A DNA stretch of 64,000 nt from Pseudoroseicyclus tamaricis (GTDB taxonomy: Bacteria; Pseudomonadota; Alphaproteobacteria; Rhodobacterales; Rhodobacteraceae): NCBI RefSeq assembly GCF_012070395.1, contig NZ_JAAFYS010000002.1:558001-622000 (forward strand), written 5' to 3'. Below, one piece after another: positions 62,845 through 64,000 of this stretch. A program made the translations under genes and the position numbers. How positions within the stretch are numbered: position 1 is the first letter of the stretch; each line of letters starts with the position of its first letter. The notes under the pieces are model-generated. The model was not told the DNA's origin, searched no databases, and saw only the letters and a program-made list of their open reading frames with translations.

Positions 62845-63732
62845 ATGACCGACGCCGCCCAACCCGCCCCGCAAGCCGCCCGCGCCCGCCGCCGCATCCG
62901 CTGGCCGAAGGCCCTGCGCAGCGCGCCGCTGATCGCCGGCGCCCTGATCTCGGCCACGATCATCCTGCTGGCCATCTTCGCCCCCTTCGTGGCGACGCAT
63001 GACCTGACGCAGATGGACATGCCCAACCGCTTCTCCGGCCCCTCGGCGGAGCACTGGCTGGGGACGGACAACTTCGGCCGCGACCTGTGGAGCCGCCTCG
63101 TCTACGGCGCCCGCATCTCGGTGACCATCGCCATCATCGCCGTGACGCTCTCGGCCATAATCGGCACGGTGATCGGCCTCGTCGCCGGCTATTTCGGCGG
63201 CTGGGTGGACCTGCTGCTGATGCGGCTGACGGACATCTTCCTCGGCTTCCCGCCGCTGGTGCTGGTGCTCGCCGTCGTCGCCGTCGTCGGCCCCGGCCTC
63301 CTCAACGTGGCGCTGTCGCTCGTGATCGTCTCGTGGACGGAATATGCCCGCGTCGTGCGCTCCACCACGCTGTCGCTGCGCGAGCAGAACTTCGTGCTCG
63401 CCGCCCGTGCCATCGGCGCCTCCCCGGCCCGGATCCTCTGGCGCGAGGTGCTGCCGAACTCGCTGGGGCCGATCATCGTGCTCGCCTCGCTCGGCCTCGG
63501 CACCGCCATCATCTGGGAGAGCGCGCTCAGCTTCCTCGGCTTCGGCCTGCCGCCGCCGGCCCCCACCTGGGGCTGGTCGCTCAGCTACGGCACCCGCTTC
63601 ATGCGTGAAGACCCGTGGATGTCCATCATCTCCGGCGCCGCGATCATGGTCACGGTGCTCGGCTTCAACCTTCTCGGCGACGGGCTGCGCGACCTGCTCG
63701 ACCCCCGCCACCAGACCCGCGGCAAGAGCTGA
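62845..63732 (+). CDS. peptide-type ABC transporter permease, DppC-like
   Basis: 295 residues. DLTQMDMPNRFSGPSAEHWL, GTDNFGRDLWSRLVYGARIS and the EAA loop LAARAIGASPARILWREVLP are DppC signatures, with LSFLGFGLPPPAPTWGWSL at the end. Pairs with the DppB-like permease. The ATPases are not in the window and probably follow downstream. Confidence 0.95.
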   Translation: MTDAAQPAPQAARARRRIRWPKALRSAPLIAGALISATIILLAIFAPFVATHDLTQMDMPNRFSGPSAEHWLGTDNFGRDLWSRLVYGARISVTIAIIAVTLSAIIGTVIGLVAGYFGGWVDLLLMRLTDIFLGFPPLVLVLAVVAVVGPGLLNVALSLVIVSWTEYARVVRSTTLSLREQNFVLAARAIGASPARILWREVLPNSLGPIIVLASLGLGTAIIWESALSFLGFGLPPPAPTWGWSLSYGTRFMREDPWMSIISGAAIMVTVLGFNLLGDGLRDLLDPRHQTRGKS

Positions 63733-63777
63733 ACGCCCGACGCTTCAGACGCCGCCAATACCAAGACAGGAGACCCC

Positions 63778-64000
63778 ATGGTCAAGGAAATCGCCCGCTT
63801 CAGCCCGAAGATCACCACCCTCGCGGACGGGACCGACGCCCTCCTCCACATGACCGACCTGATCGGCGAGGAGCCGGGCCCGATGGTCGGCATCTCCGCC
63901 TCCGTCCACGGCAACGAGAATTGCGGCAGCCAGGCGATCCTCGATCTCTACCGCATCCTCAAGGACATGAAGATCAAGGGCACCATCCGCCTGCTGCCGG
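63778..64000 (+). CDS. succinylglutamate desuccinylase/aspartoacylase family protein (N-terminal part)
   Basis: 74 residues are visible; the gene runs out of the window. The ATG at 63778 follows CAGGAGACCCC. VGISASVHGNENCGSQAIL carries the zinc-binding HxxE motif of the AstE/AspA (M14-like) family, which removes acyl groups from amino acids. It is the fifth structural gene after the regulator, 45 bases behind the DppC-like gene. Together with the M24 hydrolase it suggests stepwise breakdown of an imported N-acylated compound. Confidence 0.85.
   Translation, partial: MVKEIARFSPKITTLADGTDALLHMTDLIGEEPGPMVGISASVHGNENCGSQAILDLYRILKDMKIKGTIRLLP

Noticed and set aside
63778-64000. identification of the last gene as the ectoine enzyme EutE/DoeB
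   Set aside because: The visible N-terminus lacks the extended leader expected of that enzyme, and the regulator and transporter types differ from ectoine clusters; only the family level is supported.

Overview
The window is about 70% G+C, gene dense (roughly 60 protein genes, no rRNA or tRNA seen) and looks like the chromosome of a Rhodobacteraceae-type alphaproteobacterium. Reasons: glnB-glnA next to a bifunctional NAD(P)HX repair gene; an Hint-domain protein and an IalB-family protein; a TakP-like TRAP binding protein; GAAC-N7-GAAC (alphaproteobacterial SOS box) and TTAA-N7-TTAA (CtrA-type) motifs; and G+C-rich intergenic palindromic repeats that I recall from this family. Many genes are packed with 4-bp ATGA/GTGA stop-start overlaps.

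Layout. 1-1500: end of an FtsX/MacB-type permease followed by two tandem exported DUF3299 proteins. 1522-5141: an orphan Fe/polyamine-type ABC ATPase, a histidine phosphatase, an atypical SDR and a Hint-domain protein. 5169-9857: four related small lipoproteins around prfC (release factor 3). 9858-14547: a fused HyuA-HyuB oxoprolinase-type protein bordered on both sides by intergenic repeats. 14548-18360: modABC molybdate transport and a radical SAM gene under what looks like a LexA-controlled, leaderless promoter. 18536-23682: corrinoid protein, alpha/beta hydrolase, unknown membrane protein, DUF1638, SufE, lipoprotein. 24112-31689: IalB protein, a ketosynthase-ACP-LpxD operon, an L,D-transpeptidase, a DUF882 peptidase and Nnr. 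31705-34787: a possible sigma-54 promoter, glnB, glnA and an unknown protein downstream of a CtrA-like site.

35548-47967 is a nucleoside/nucleobase utilisation island. A BMP-type ABC importer (binding protein, ATPase, two permeases), a nucleoside hydrolase and an amidohydrolase lie on the minus strand; cytidine deaminase, a creatininase-family protein, a LacI regulator, a DUF1355-type amidotransferase-like protein and an adenine deaminase lie on the plus strand. One LacI-type palindrome sits in the intergenic region between the two promoter-proximal genes (amidohydrolase and cytidine deaminase), placed to act on both promoters. 48151-51261 is a TRAP transporter whose binding protein and membrane subunits are convergent. 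51518-56685 is a heme-copper oxidase cluster: CtaG, CopD-like, subunit II without CuA ligands, a subunit I-III fusion, and a small membrane protein. 56727-57695 is an aldo/keto reductase. 57972-64000 is a GntR-controlled peptide-type ABC uptake operon with a metal-ligand-poor M24 hydrolase and the start of an AstE/AspA-type deacylase, running off the window.

The most interesting items are the single operator serving the divergent nucleoside operons, the SOS box inside the promoter of the radical SAM gene, the CuA-less oxidase with a Lys to Gln change in the K-channel position, and the M24/deacylase cassette. All functions are read from sequence motifs; no database search could be run.
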